DNA of 42,780 bases from Proteiniphilum sp. UBA5283 (GTDB lineage: Bacteria > Bacteroidota > Bacteroidia > Bacteroidales > Dysgonomonadaceae): the NCBI GenBank assembly GCA_002408485.1, contig DHSP01000055.1, forward strand, positions 1 to 42,780. Direction: 5' to 3'. Shown one piece after another: positions 24,658 to 32,980 of this stretch; positions within the stretch are counted from its first letter, which is position 1; each line of letters starts with the position of its first letter. The notes under the pieces were generated by a model. The model did no database searches. It saw only the letters and a program-made list of their open reading frames with translations, and was not told where the DNA came from. A program made the position numbers and the translations under genes.

Positions 24658-25044
24658 ATGATCATCATGATGGACAAATATAGCACGCAAAAAGAGGACG
24701 AAAAATTTCGGCAAATACTGACGTCCGCAAGAATAGAAGCTCCCGAGAACCTGAGACATCGGATTATGCAGCAGATAGAAACCGAAAAGGCGCTTGTCCC
24801 TCAGGGCACAAAACGCAAAAAAGAACGGGAGAATAATATGCTGAGGGAGATGGGAGCCATTTTTGGTACGATGTATGCTGTTCTGGGAGCAATGGTTGCA
24901 GGGGTATATTTTCTGCTTGGCGAAGATTTCCTGCTTTCCCCCCAATTCATCGGATCAGCAATCCTTGTGGGTTCGATATTTAGCCTGTTGTGGCTTATCT
25001 CGCGTCTGGATTCACATTTAAGGGAAACTAAAAAAATCCGTTGA
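24658..25044 (+). CDS. Small two-helix membrane protein, probable anti-sigma partner
   Basis: A 128-residue protein: a cytoplasmic N-terminal part (about 1-65; EDEKFRQILTSARIEAPENL), then two membrane helices (FGTMYAVLGAMVAGVYFLLG and FIGSAILVGSIFSLLWLISR). It starts 2 bases after the sigma factor stop, with GGGGA upstream as ribosome site. The size, cytoplasmic N-terminus and tight coupling to an ECF sigma gene suggest an anti-sigma or sigma-modulating role, but no zinc-binding anti-sigma motif (HxxxCxxC) is present. Function is therefore inferred from position only. Confidence 0.75.
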   Translation: MIIMMDKYSTQKEDEKFRQILTSARIEAPENLRHRIMQQIETEKALVPQGTKRKKERENNMLREMGAIFGTMYAVLGAMVAGVYFLLGEDFLLSPQFIGSAILVGSIFSLLWLISRLDSHLRETKKIR

Positions 25045-25056
25045 CCCTGCCGGATT
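25030..25056 (-). terminator. Possible terminator of the ppk2 operon
   Basis: On the minus strand AATCCG (25056-25051), a 10-base loop and CGGATT (25040-25035) are followed by T residues to 25030. It lies about 87 bases after the PPK2 stop and overlaps the 3' end of the convergent membrane-protein gene. Confidence 0.42.
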
Positions 25057-25142
25057 GATATCTCTTCCTCTATGGTGAACGCGAATGAACAAGTCAGATA
25101 CAGGGCATCTGAATATTGTCACAGGCAAGGAAGGTATCTCGT

Positions 25143-26015
25143 TTACTCCCTTGTCAATTCTGTCCTCGCTTTTGCTAATACTTCGGGTGACTCGGCAGGT
25201 GGATACCGCAAATCGAGCGAGCGGAACAACTCCAGGATGATGTCTCCCACTGCCACCCGGGTAAAGAACTTTTTGTCTGCGGGGATCACGAACCAGGGTG
25301 CATGTGGTTTGGACGTTTTTTCCAGCATCTCTTCGTATGCCCGATCATAAGCATCCCACTGTGCACGTGCCTGAAGGTCGGCCGAACTGAACTTCCAGTT
25401 TTTATCCGGCTCGTCGATACGAGAAAGGAAACGCTCCTTCTGCTCCTCTTTCGAAACGTGCAGAAAAAATTTCAATATGCGCATTCCATTCTGATACAGA
25501 TGCTTTTCTACTCCGTTTATAGCTTCGTACCTGTTTTCCCAGAACTGCTTATCTATTGCCTCCACGGTGCTATACCCGGGAATTCGTTCGTTGAGTATCC
25601 ATTGCGGATTCACCCTGGTGGCAAGCACATTTTCATAGTGGGAACGATTAAAGATCTCAATCATCCCGCGTTGCGGCAGAGCAACATAATGACGCCAGAA
25701 GTAGTCGTGTTCCAGCTCGTTCCTGGTGGGTGTTTTAAAGCTGTGCACACGGCAGCCCTGCGGGTTGATTCCCGACATGACATGCCTGATAACCCCGTCT
25801 TTACCTGCTGCATCACGCGCCTGTAAGATGATCAACAGCGAATAGCGGTCGTCGGCGTAAAACATCTCCTGCAGCTTCTTCAGCTCTTTGATGTTCAGCT
25901 TAACCTCCTCTTTTGCGGATTTTTTGGTAAAACCACCATCCTCGAGGGTCGGATACTCTTTCAGGCTTACCTTCGAGTCTTCCTTTACACGCAGTTTACT
26001 GTAGTCAAAATTCAT
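25143..26015 (-). CDS. ppk2: Polyphosphate kinase 2 family (polyphosphate:nucleotide phosphotransferase)
   Basis: A 290-residue PPK2-family enzyme, which uses polyphosphate to phosphorylate nucleoside mono- or diphosphates. The Walker A motif is ILQARDAAGKDGVIRHVMSG, followed by the family stretch INPQGCRVHSFKTPT and the Walker B region IEIFNRSHYENVL; the basic lid segment is near RDAWGFSS-like WKFSSADLQARAQWDAY. The single-domain length fits class I or III. Which nucleotide it uses cannot be read from the sequence. It follows the S41 protease gene by 5 bases and closes the parE-coaD-S41 cluster. Confidence 0.92.
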   Translation of the reverse strand: MNFDYSKLRVKEDSKVSLKEYPTLEDGGFTKKSAKEEVKLNIKELKKLQEMFYADDRYSLLIILQARDAAGKDGVIRHVMSGINPQGCRVHSFKTPTRNELEHDYFWRHYVALPQRGMIEIFNRSHYENVLATRVNPQWILNERIPGYSTVEAIDKQFWENRYEAINGVEKHLYQNGMRILKFFLHVSKEEQKERFLSRIDEPDKNWKFSSADLQARAQWDAYDRAYEEMLEKTSKPHAPWFVIPADKKFFTRVAVGDIILELFRSLDLRYPPAESPEVLAKARTELTRE

Positions 26016-26020
26016 TTTCT

Positions 26021-27643
26021 TTATTGTTGGTGTGCCACATTGCTGCCCAAGCCTTTTAACAGGCCTTCGTAACGCAGATCATCCGAAATGATCTGCAATC
26101 CTTCTGAGAAAATATCATTTTCCTCGTTGATAATCCGATAGAATGCCGATGAATCGTATAGATCCCGTGCAATCAACGCTTTCAACTGTATAAAAATAAG
26201 TTCTTTCGAACGACCGTACTCCTCTTCATTCCATTCCACCTGCTCTGCAGCCGCTATTGACCGCAGCCTTTGGTTCAGTTCCTCCGACACCCGAAAACCC
26301 GACATGAAATGAACAACATCGGGGAATTGTTGCAGCAACATAGTGCGTTGGTTGTCCACCTCCGAAATAGCCACCCTGTTGATTACCCCTTTGGCATTCA
26401 GATTGGCATGAAACATGGTACCCGATGTGGTGTCAACCGGCACAAAATAATCAGGCATGATCCCACCACCACCGTAGACGGTGCGTTGGTTCACCAGCGT
26501 CTTGTATTTCAAGGAATCGGCGAAGCGGATGCTGTCGGCATCAAACAACTCACCGTGGGCGTACCGGTTCATGAAATCCTGATTATAGGCATCTTTGTTT
26601 CCCACCTCATATGGTTTCTGGATGCTTCTGCCGGAAGGGGTATAATATCGTGCCACGGTCAGCCGGATCATGGTTCCATCGGGCAGTGGCAGCTGGCGCT
26701 GCACCAATCCTTTTCCAAAAGTCCTTCTGCCAACGACGACGCCCCTGTCCCAATCCTGCAGTGCGCCTGCGAGAATCTCGCTGGCCGAGGCCGAAGCGCC
26801 GTTGACCAACACGACAAGTTTTCCTGTCTGGAGCTCGCCACCTTCGGTGGCATTCATCGTAAAACGGGGTTGATTCTTCCCTTCGGTATAGACAATCAGA
26901 CGCGAGTCGTCCAGAAACTCGTCGGCAATCTCGTTGGCTGTCTGCAGGATGCCCCCGCCATTGTCAGTCAGGTCGAAAATAAGGTGTTTCATTCCCTGAG
27001 CTTTTAACGTTCTTTCTGCCTGTTTGAATTCAGCGGCGGAAGAAACACCGAAGCGACTCAGCCGAATATATCCAATGTCGTTTGTCACCATATAAGCTGC
27101 ATCAATGCTGGTGATGGGTATCTTATCGCGCACAATGCGAAAATCCATCAACCGGGGCACGCCACGACGCAGCACTTTCACGTTCGCCACCGTACCTTTG
27201 GGGCCACGAAGGCGCTTGATCACATCCTGGTTACTCATCTTCACGCCGGCAATCAACGTGTCGTTCACCTGAATGATTTTGTCGCCCGGCATAATGCCCA
27301 CCTTCTGTGACGGACCTCCGGAGATAACTTCCATCACGTAGAGGGTGTCTGTAAGCATGTTGAATGAGATGCCTATCCCGTCGAAATTACCCTGCAAAGG
27401 CTCGTTCATGGCACGTACTTCCTCTTCGTTCAGATAAGACGAGTGTGGATCCAACTCCTCCAACATAGCGCGTATGGCTGCTTCGGTGAGTTCTTTTGAA
27501 TTCACATCGTCTACATACAAACTATTGATTAGCTGCAGAGTGCGTTCCAGCTTCAAACCTTCCGGCGAAGGCCTGAACTGGGCGAATGTGCTTCCGGATA
27601 ACAGGAGTGCACCCATTATCACGGCCAGTATTTGTTTTTGCAT
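26021..27643 (-). CDS. S41 family C-terminal processing protease
   Basis: A 540-residue exported protease of the Ctp/Prc family. It has a signal peptide (AVIMGALLLSGSTFAQ), an N-terminal helical segment with LDPHSSYLNEEEV, a PDZ domain (about 85-170; GISFNMLTDTLYVMEVISGG), and the S41 catalytic domain with nucleophile Ser in VNGASASASEILAGAL and general-base Lys in GRRTFGKGLVQ. The Ser-Lys dyad is intact. Such enzymes trim or degrade envelope proteins. It lies 20 bases after coaD, in an arrangement common in Bacteroidetes. Confidence 0.95.
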   Translation of the reverse strand: MQKQILAVIMGALLLSGSTFAQFRPSPEGLKLERTLQLINSLYVDDVNSKELTEAAIRAMLEELDPHSSYLNEEEVRAMNEPLQGNFDGIGISFNMLTDTLYVMEVISGGPSQKVGIMPGDKIIQVNDTLIAGVKMSNQDVIKRLRGPKGTVANVKVLRRGVPRLMDFRIVRDKIPITSIDAAYMVTNDIGYIRLSRFGVSSAAEFKQAERTLKAQGMKHLIFDLTDNGGGILQTANEIADEFLDDSRLIVYTEGKNQPRFTMNATEGGELQTGKLVVLVNGASASASEILAGALQDWDRGVVVGRRTFGKGLVQRQLPLPDGTMIRLTVARYYTPSGRSIQKPYEVGNKDAYNQDFMNRYAHGELFDADSIRFADSLKYKTLVNQRTVYGGGGIMPDYFVPVDTTSGTMFHANLNAKGVINRVAISEVDNQRTMLLQQFPDVVHFMSGFRVSEELNQRLRSIAAAEQVEWNEEEYGRSKELIFIQLKALIARDLYDSSAFYRIINEENDIFSEGLQIISDDLRYEGLLKGLGSNVAHQQ

Positions 27644-27663
27644 TGTTTTCTTATTAAGCAGAA

Positions 27664-28137
27664 TTAAATTTTCATCCCTTGTGGAATAAAGTTGCTGATA
27701 TCGTGTCCGTAACGTAGCAATTCCCTCACATGGGTGGAACTGATGTGCGTTAAAGCCGGTTCAGTAAATAGTACAAACGTCTCTATTCCCGAAATGGTTC
27801 GGTTCATGTCGGCAATTGTCTTCTCATATTCAAAGTCGACCACCGAACGGATACCACGTAAGATGTACCGGGCGCCGATCTCCTTTGCAAAAGAGATTGT
27901 CAAAGAATCGTAGCTCTCCACCCTTACACGTGGCTCTTCGCGATAAAAGTCCCGAATCATCCCGATCCTTTTTTCGAGCGTAAAGTAAGACTTCTTTGCC
28001 TCATTGACACCAATGGCAATCACAATCTCATCCATCAGAGCCAACCCCCTTCGCACCAGCGATTCGTGGCCGATGGTGAAGGGATCGAAAGTCCCGGGAA
28101 ACAAGGCTATTCTCTTTTCGGCAATGCTCGGTTCCAT
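27664..28137 (-). CDS. coaD: Phosphopantetheine adenylyltransferase
   Basis: Catalyses the fourth step of coenzyme A biosynthesis, joining ATP and 4'-phosphopantetheine to give dephospho-CoA. The 157-residue protein has the nucleotidyltransferase motif ALFPGTFDPFTIGHESLV (TIGH) and the ISSTHVRELL signature. The length is normal. The start codon lies 1 base after the parE stop, indicating translational coupling. Confidence 0.97.
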   Translation of the reverse strand: MEPSIAEKRIALFPGTFDPFTIGHESLVRRGLALMDEIVIAIGVNEAKKSYFTLEKRIGMIRDFYREEPRVRVESYDSLTISFAKEIGARYILRGIRSVVDFEYEKTIADMNRTISGIETFVLFTEPALTHISSTHVRELLRYGHDISNFIPQGMKI

Positions 28138-28138
28138 T

Positions 28139-30007
28139 TTATGCTACCTCTTCGTCGTCCACCACCAGATTATCGATGATGAATGTCTGTCGTTCCGGCG
28201 TATTTTTACCCATATAGAACTCCAGCAATTCTTTCAACAGATCTTCTTTTCGCATGGTCACCCTGTCGAGACGGATATCATCACCAATAAAATTGCGGAA
28301 CTCGTCGGGAGAGATCTCTCCAAGTCCCTTGAAGCGGGTTATTTCCGGATTAGGCCCCAACTCATCAATCGCTTGTAACCGCTCCTCCTCGGTATAGCAA
28401 TAAAGTGTTTTTCTCTTGTTGCGCACCCTGAAGAGAGGAGTCTGGAGAATATAAACATGCCCCTTCTTGATCAGATCAGGGAAGAATTGCAGAAAGAAAG
28501 TGAGCAACAACAGGCGGATATGCATCCCATCGGTATCGGCATCGGTAGCGATGATTACTTTGTTGTAGCGCAATCCGTCCATGTTCTCTTCGATATTGAG
28601 GGCTGCCTGCAAAAGATTGAACTCCTCGTTCTCGTAGACAATCTTCTTGGTGAGTCCGAAGCTGTTCAAAGGCTTGCCTCGCAGACTAAACACCGCCTGC
28701 AAGTTCGGATCACGGCTTTTGGTGATGGATCCGCTGGCAGAATCGCCCTCGGTGATGAAGATGCTGGTCTTTTCCCTGTCATCACCCTTGGCATCGTTAT
28801 AATGAATACGGCAATCGCGCAGCTTCTTGTTGTGCAGATTGGCTTTCTTGGCACGTTCCCGCGCCAGTTTGGTCACACCGGCAATGGCTTTGCGTTCCTT
28901 CTCGGAATCCAGTATTTTTTTCTGCAGGACTTCTACCGTATCGGGATTCTTGTGGAGATAATTGTCCAGTTCCTTTTTCAGAAAATCATTGATATACTTG
29001 TTCACCGAGATTCCGTCCGGGCCCATCTCCTTCGATCCGAGCTTGGTCTTTGTCTGCGACTCAAAAACAGGTTCTTCCACCTTGATGCTGATGGCTGCCA
29101 CCATGCCGTTTCGTATATCAGAATATTCGAAATTACGGTTGTAAAACTCTTTGATCACCCGTGCAGTAGCTTCACGGAAGGCCGTGAGATGTGTTCCTCC
29201 CTGCGTGGTATGCTGTCCGTTGACAAACGAATAATACTCCTCTCCGTACTGGGTGGTGTGAGTGATTGCTACTTCAATATCTTCCCCAAAGAGATGGATA
29301 ATGGGATACAGCTGTTCGGAAGTAAGGTTTTCATTCAACAGGTCTTCGAGACCGTTTTTCGAAGAGAATTTTTTATCGTTAAAGACAATCGTCAGCCCGG
29401 TATTCAGGAAGACATAATTTTTCAGCAACGGCTCAATGTGTTCATCACGATAGTGATATTCACCAAAGATATCGATATCGGGAACAAAACCAACCTTTGT
29501 ACCGTTTGAATTGGATGAAGGAGCAAGATCTCCGTCGACCTCCAGGATACCCTGACGGAAGGTTACGGTTTTAGACATACCTTCGCGGGAGCTCTCCATG
29601 TAGAATTCAGACGAAAGTGCATTCACCGCCTTGATGCCGACACCATTCAACCCGACTGATTTTTTAAAAGCCTTGGAATCGTACTTTGCTCCGGTATTCA
29701 TCCGTGAGCAGACATCCTTCACCTTACCCAAAGGCACGCCTCGCCCGTGGTCATGTACGGTGACACGCCGGTTGTCGATGGTGATCTCGATGGTTTTTCC
29801 AAACCCCATCATATATTCGTCGATGGAGTTATCCAGCACCTCCTTCAACAACACGTAAATACCATCGTCATACGACGAACCATCTCCAAGTTTTCCAATA
29901 TACATCCCGGGACGGCGTCGGATATGCTCCTGCCACTCCAGTGTGACAATATTTTCTTCCTGATAATTGTCCTGCAGTATCTGTAATTCTCTTTCTGTTT
30001 CGTTCAC
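28139..30007 (-). CDS. parE: DNA topoisomerase IV subunit B
   Basis: The ATPase subunit of a type IIA topoisomerase, paired with ParC (not in the window), which separates linked chromosomes. The 622 residues match the short ParE of Bacteroidetes rather than longer GyrB. Motifs: ATP site EVLDNSIDEYMMG and HDHGRGVPLG, the loop GLNGVGIKAVNAL, the TOPRIM acidic residues in FITEGDSASGSI and ATDADTDGMHIRLL, and the C-terminal RFKGLGEISPDEF. A GyrB paralogue cannot be excluded by motif alone, but length and linkage to coaD support ParE. Confidence 0.93.
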   Translation of the reverse strand: MNETERELQILQDNYQEENIVTLEWQEHIRRRPGMYIGKLGDGSSYDDGIYVLLKEVLDNSIDEYMMGFGKTIEITIDNRRVTVHDHGRGVPLGKVKDVCSRMNTGAKYDSKAFKKSVGLNGVGIKAVNALSSEFYMESSREGMSKTVTFRQGILEVDGDLAPSSNSNGTKVGFVPDIDIFGEYHYRDEHIEPLLKNYVFLNTGLTIVFNDKKFSSKNGLEDLLNENLTSEQLYPIIHLFGEDIEVAITHTTQYGEEYYSFVNGQHTTQGGTHLTAFREATARVIKEFYNRNFEYSDIRNGMVAAISIKVEEPVFESQTKTKLGSKEMGPDGISVNKYINDFLKKELDNYLHKNPDTVEVLQKKILDSEKERKAIAGVTKLARERAKKANLHNKKLRDCRIHYNDAKGDDREKTSIFITEGDSASGSITKSRDPNLQAVFSLRGKPLNSFGLTKKIVYENEEFNLLQAALNIEENMDGLRYNKVIIATDADTDGMHIRLLLLTFFLQFFPDLIKKGHVYILQTPLFRVRNKRKTLYCYTEEERLQAIDELGPNPEITRFKGLGEISPDEFRNFIGDDIRLDRVTMRKEDLLKELLEFYMGKNTPERQTFIIDNLVVDDEEVA

Positions 30008-30024
30008 GTTCGCTTGTTTCTCCT

Positions 30025-31155
30025 CTAAAGTTGTTTAATGAAGGCCCTGCGCCTCTTTGTCTGCCTGGCATCCAGGTCGTTCCACATGGATTTTACTTTG
30101 TGGTTCAGATCCAGCTCCGGATTGCTTTCTGCGTACTCAAAACCCAAACGGATGGCAGCCGGGATGAATTCATTGAACAACAGCGCATTCACTCCTTTGC
30201 CCTGGTATTCAGGATCCACAGCCACCAGCAGCAGATCCAGCACATTGTTGCCTTTCCCTTTCAATGCCTTGTACAGATGATACCATCCAGTAGGCAGAAA
30301 GCGTCCTCTCGCCTTCTGAAGTGCTTTGGCAATACTGGGAAGCCCGATACCCACGCCCACCAGCTTGTTATCTTCCTGCCTGACTACCAGCGTAAGAAAC
30401 TCAAGGCGCAACATGGGAATATACATTTCCACATAGTAATCTATCTGCTTTTCGGAAAGTTCCACAAAACCATACAAATCTTTGTAGGCCCGGTTGATCA
30501 GTCTGAAAATATCCTTCGCATAGGGATATACATCATTCTTATCCTGCAAATGCTTAACAACAAGTCCGGATCGTTTTTTCACTATTTCCGATGCCCGAAG
30601 AAACCGATCAGGCATTTCCTTAGGAATGGTGATGAGAAACTCCACCCAGTCCTGGTCTTTCACGTAACCCATCCGTTCCATGTGGTCTACGTAATAGGGA
30701 TAATTATAGATGGTGGAAAGGGTACTTATCTGGTCGAACCCTTCTACCAGCATCCCTTCGTGGTCGAGGTCCGTAAACCCAAGCGGGCCGTGGATTTTCT
30801 CCATTCCCCGGGAGCGTGCCCAACTTTCAGCGGCACCGAAAAGCATATCCACCACCTCAATATCGTCAATAAAATCAACAAATCCAAAACGGGCGTTGCG
30901 CTCCTTCCAAATCTCGTTCGCCTTGTAATTGATGATGACACCAATTCTACCGACAATCTCTTCATTGCGATATGCCAGAAAATAGGAAGCGTCGCAGTGC
31001 TCAAACGCCGGATTTTTAGTTCTGCTAAGAGTGGCCCGCTCATCGTACACCAACGGGGGAACAAAGTATTCATTCCCCTCGTACAGATCGATGCCGAACT
31101 GGATGAACTTCCTGAGTTCATCTTTCGTAATGACTTTATGAATGGTAACTGACAT
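30025..31155 (-). CDS. GNAT-like N-acetyltransferase of unknown substrate
   Basis: A 376-residue protein whose N-terminal half (1-170) looks like a GNAT domain (SYFLAYRNEEIVGRIGVIIN) and whose C-terminal half has a second acetyl-CoA-binding-like stretch (LLLVAVDPEYQGKGVNALLF, with the QGKG pyrophosphate loop). The ATG at 31155 is chosen; the frame upstream runs through the leader. No substrate is known for this family. It is the first gene of the closely spaced run with parE 17 bases downstream. A -7-like TATCTTTG sits at 31227-31220 on the minus strand. Confidence 0.8.
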   Translation of the reverse strand: MSVTIHKVITKDELRKFIQFGIDLYEGNEYFVPPLVYDERATLSRTKNPAFEHCDASYFLAYRNEEIVGRIGVIINYKANEIWKERNARFGFVDFIDDIEVVDMLFGAAESWARSRGMEKIHGPLGFTDLDHEGMLVEGFDQISTLSTIYNYPYYVDHMERMGYVKDQDWVEFLITIPKEMPDRFLRASEIVKKRSGLVVKHLQDKNDVYPYAKDIFRLINRAYKDLYGFVELSEKQIDYYVEMYIPMLRLEFLTLVVRQEDNKLVGVGIGLPSIAKALQKARGRFLPTGWYHLYKALKGKGNNVLDLLLVAVDPEYQGKGVNALLFNEFIPAAIRLGFEYAESNPELDLNHKVKSMWNDLDARQTKRRRAFIKQL

Positions 31156-31335
31156 GTTGATAGAATTCAATTGATTTCCTTTGTTCTGTTGATTTCTTTG
31201 TCTCATTTTGACACAGTCACAAAGATAGTGAACTTTTTCGATCAACGAGAACAGAGTAAATTCATTTATTCTGCCTGGTGCAGAAAAAAACAACTTTAAT
31301 GAACTTTTCGCGAAGCAAATGAGCAGCAGGCAAAT

Positions 31336-32727
31336 TTATCTGGATACTGCCTCCTTGTAGTACTCCCACCTGCTGATGACATTGCGGACATAATTAATTG
31401 TTTCATCACCCCTGAAATAACCGTTTTTACATACCGGATCATTATAATACTGCTCCAAACGCTTCAGATGGATGTATTTTTCCACGTTACCGGCCCACAA
31501 ATCCTTGTCGCCACCATATTTTTCGGCCAACGCCCTGGCATCAAACACATGTCCCAGCCCTCCGTTGTATGCCGCCAGCGACAACTTCAGCTGCTCATTG
31601 GGATCCGGTATTGAGTCAAAGGCATTGAGAAGGTGGCGAAGATATTCTGCCCCTGCGCGAATGTTCAGTTCGGGATCAAACAAGTCGTCGCCGTTCACAC
31701 CGAGCGAAGCCGCCGTGGCGGGCATCAACCCCATCAATCCGATGGCGCCGGCCCATGACTCCCCTTCTGTTTCGAAAGAAGACTCCTGCCATGCAACGGA
31801 CGCGAGCAGCCGCCAGTCAATATTCAGCCGTTTACCCTGTTGTTTGAACCAGGCATCAAAGGGAGAGATGATCCCGGGTCCAAGAATTTCCTTATATGAA
31901 AGTCTGTCGCTGTCAAGATATCCTTTTGCTTCTTCAAAATATCGTTTCACGATACGCATAAAATCAGGCTCGGCTGTTCTACCCCCGAACCAGCTGTCGA
32001 GCGAATCGGCCAGAATGGGAGCATCTTTCCTGACCACCCACGATGAACGCTGATCGAAACTTAAAGGCAGGGTCACGTCAAGGTTCCTGAAATAAGTCTG
32101 GTTTAACCGGGCAAGATCATCATCGGCTACAGAGTATGCAATCTCCCCACGCGACACAGACCGGATGAGATCCTCCACCACAAGGGTGTCGCTGTCGGCT
32201 GCTTCGAGCAGGATACCCCCTCCAAGCTCGTTATTCAGATTTTCAAGCCTATCCTGATATTTGGACGACCGGATTACAGTCACTTTCTTTCCGATCAAGC
32301 CAGTCACGTCCGAAATGAGGGTGTCCTCGCGCAGAGCACGTTGAACCAACACCTGATGCGAGATCTGCTGAAGCCCGCAATAAAATACCGAATCCTTCAA
32401 CGCATTGGTTACGGGCATATTGTAGGCAATCAGGTCGCCCACACCTTGTTGCAACATCCTCATCATGGCACCGGTATTTTCGGCTACAATAATTTCCGGA
32501 ACAAGGCCGTGTTGCCGGCAAAAATCACGGACCATATCGTAATGATAACCCATTGGCTGATCGCGGTATAAAAAATAAGAGGTCGAGGTGTTCAACGTGA
32601 GCACACGCAGGGTATCCGACAGGAGAATATGAGGGAAATCGGACTCTGATCTCTTATGCATTCTCCACTCCTTACAGGAGCTGAATAGCAACGTGAGAGC
32701 CAATAACAAGCAGGTTGGCTTTCGCAT
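31336..32727 (-). CDS. mltF: MltF-like membrane-bound lytic murein transglycosylase
   Basis: A 463-residue lipoprotein (signal LLLALTLLFSSC) with an N-terminal solute-binding-like domain (about 40-265; RVLTLNTSTSYFLYRDQPMG, VGDLIAYNMPVTNALKDSVF) and a C-terminal SLT lysozyme-like domain. The catalytic Glu is in LLASVAWQESSFE, followed by GAIGLMGLMPATAASLG and LNIRAGAEYLRHLL. MltF enzymes cut the glycan strands of peptidoglycan by forming 1,6-anhydro ends. The full domain order is kept. It is divergent from the HhH-domain gene; a -7-like TATCTTTG lies at 32763-32756. Confidence 0.92.
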   Translation of the reverse strand: MRKPTCLLLALTLLFSSCKEWRMHKRSESDFPHILLSDTLRVLTLNTSTSYFLYRDQPMGYHYDMVRDFCRQHGLVPEIIVAENTGAMMRMLQQGVGDLIAYNMPVTNALKDSVFYCGLQQISHQVLVQRALREDTLISDVTGLIGKKVTVIRSSKYQDRLENLNNELGGGILLEAADSDTLVVEDLIRSVSRGEIAYSVADDDLARLNQTYFRNLDVTLPLSFDQRSSWVVRKDAPILADSLDSWFGGRTAEPDFMRIVKRYFEEAKGYLDSDRLSYKEILGPGIISPFDAWFKQQGKRLNIDWRLLASVAWQESSFETEGESWAGAIGLMGLMPATAASLGVNGDDLFDPELNIRAGAEYLRHLLNAFDSIPDPNEQLKLSLAAYNGGLGHVFDARALAEKYGGDKDLWAGNVEKYIHLKRLEQYYNDPVCKNGYFRGDETINYVRNVISRWEYYKEAVSR

Positions 32728-32810
32728 AAATCACTTAAATATTTACGATTCACTGCAAAGATATAAAAAAAGCTCCACATCGGGACATGTATTTAATTTA
32801 CAATCATTTA

Positions 32811-32842
32811 TTTGTCAATAAACAATAAAAATCTTATTTTTG
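32811..32842 (+). promoter_or_regulatory. Promoter upstream of the HhH/barrel gene
   Basis: TTTG (32811-32814), a 20-base spacer and TATTTTTG (32835-32842) match the consensus. Transcription would start near 32848, leaving a leader of about 130 bases, unusually long for this window. Confidence 0.66.
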
Positions 32843-32902
32843 CAAAAGTGTGCAGCCTATGTCTGTCGTTAAGCCTTAATCAAGCGCGCCCCCCCGATTT
32901 CC

Positions 32903-32939
32903 GGTATCTATTAAATTTAGATAACCCCTTACGGGGGTT
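32903..32939 (+). promoter_or_regulatory. Two overlapping hairpins in the long leader
   Basis: Stem 1 pairs TATCTA (32905-32910) with TAGATA (32918-32923), extended by GG with CC across a bulged A. Stem 2 pairs AACCCC (32923-32928) with GGGGTT (32934-32939). The right side of stem 1 and left side of stem 2 share bases, so the two cannot both form in full. This may be a leader switch, or stem 1 may be a DNA operator. Confidence 0.38.
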
Positions 32940-32980
32940 GATAATCCATAGACCTGATAACATCAAAAATTGTTGCACCC

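Noticed and set aside
28457..29509. A 350-codon open frame on the plus strand opposite parE
   Set aside because: It is a mirror frame of the strongly conserved parE gene, has no recognisable domain or ribosome site, and follows from codon bias.
30031..31152. A 373-codon open frame on the plus strand opposite the GNAT-like gene
   Set aside because: It lies exactly opposite a gene with clear GNAT motifs and has no family features of its own.
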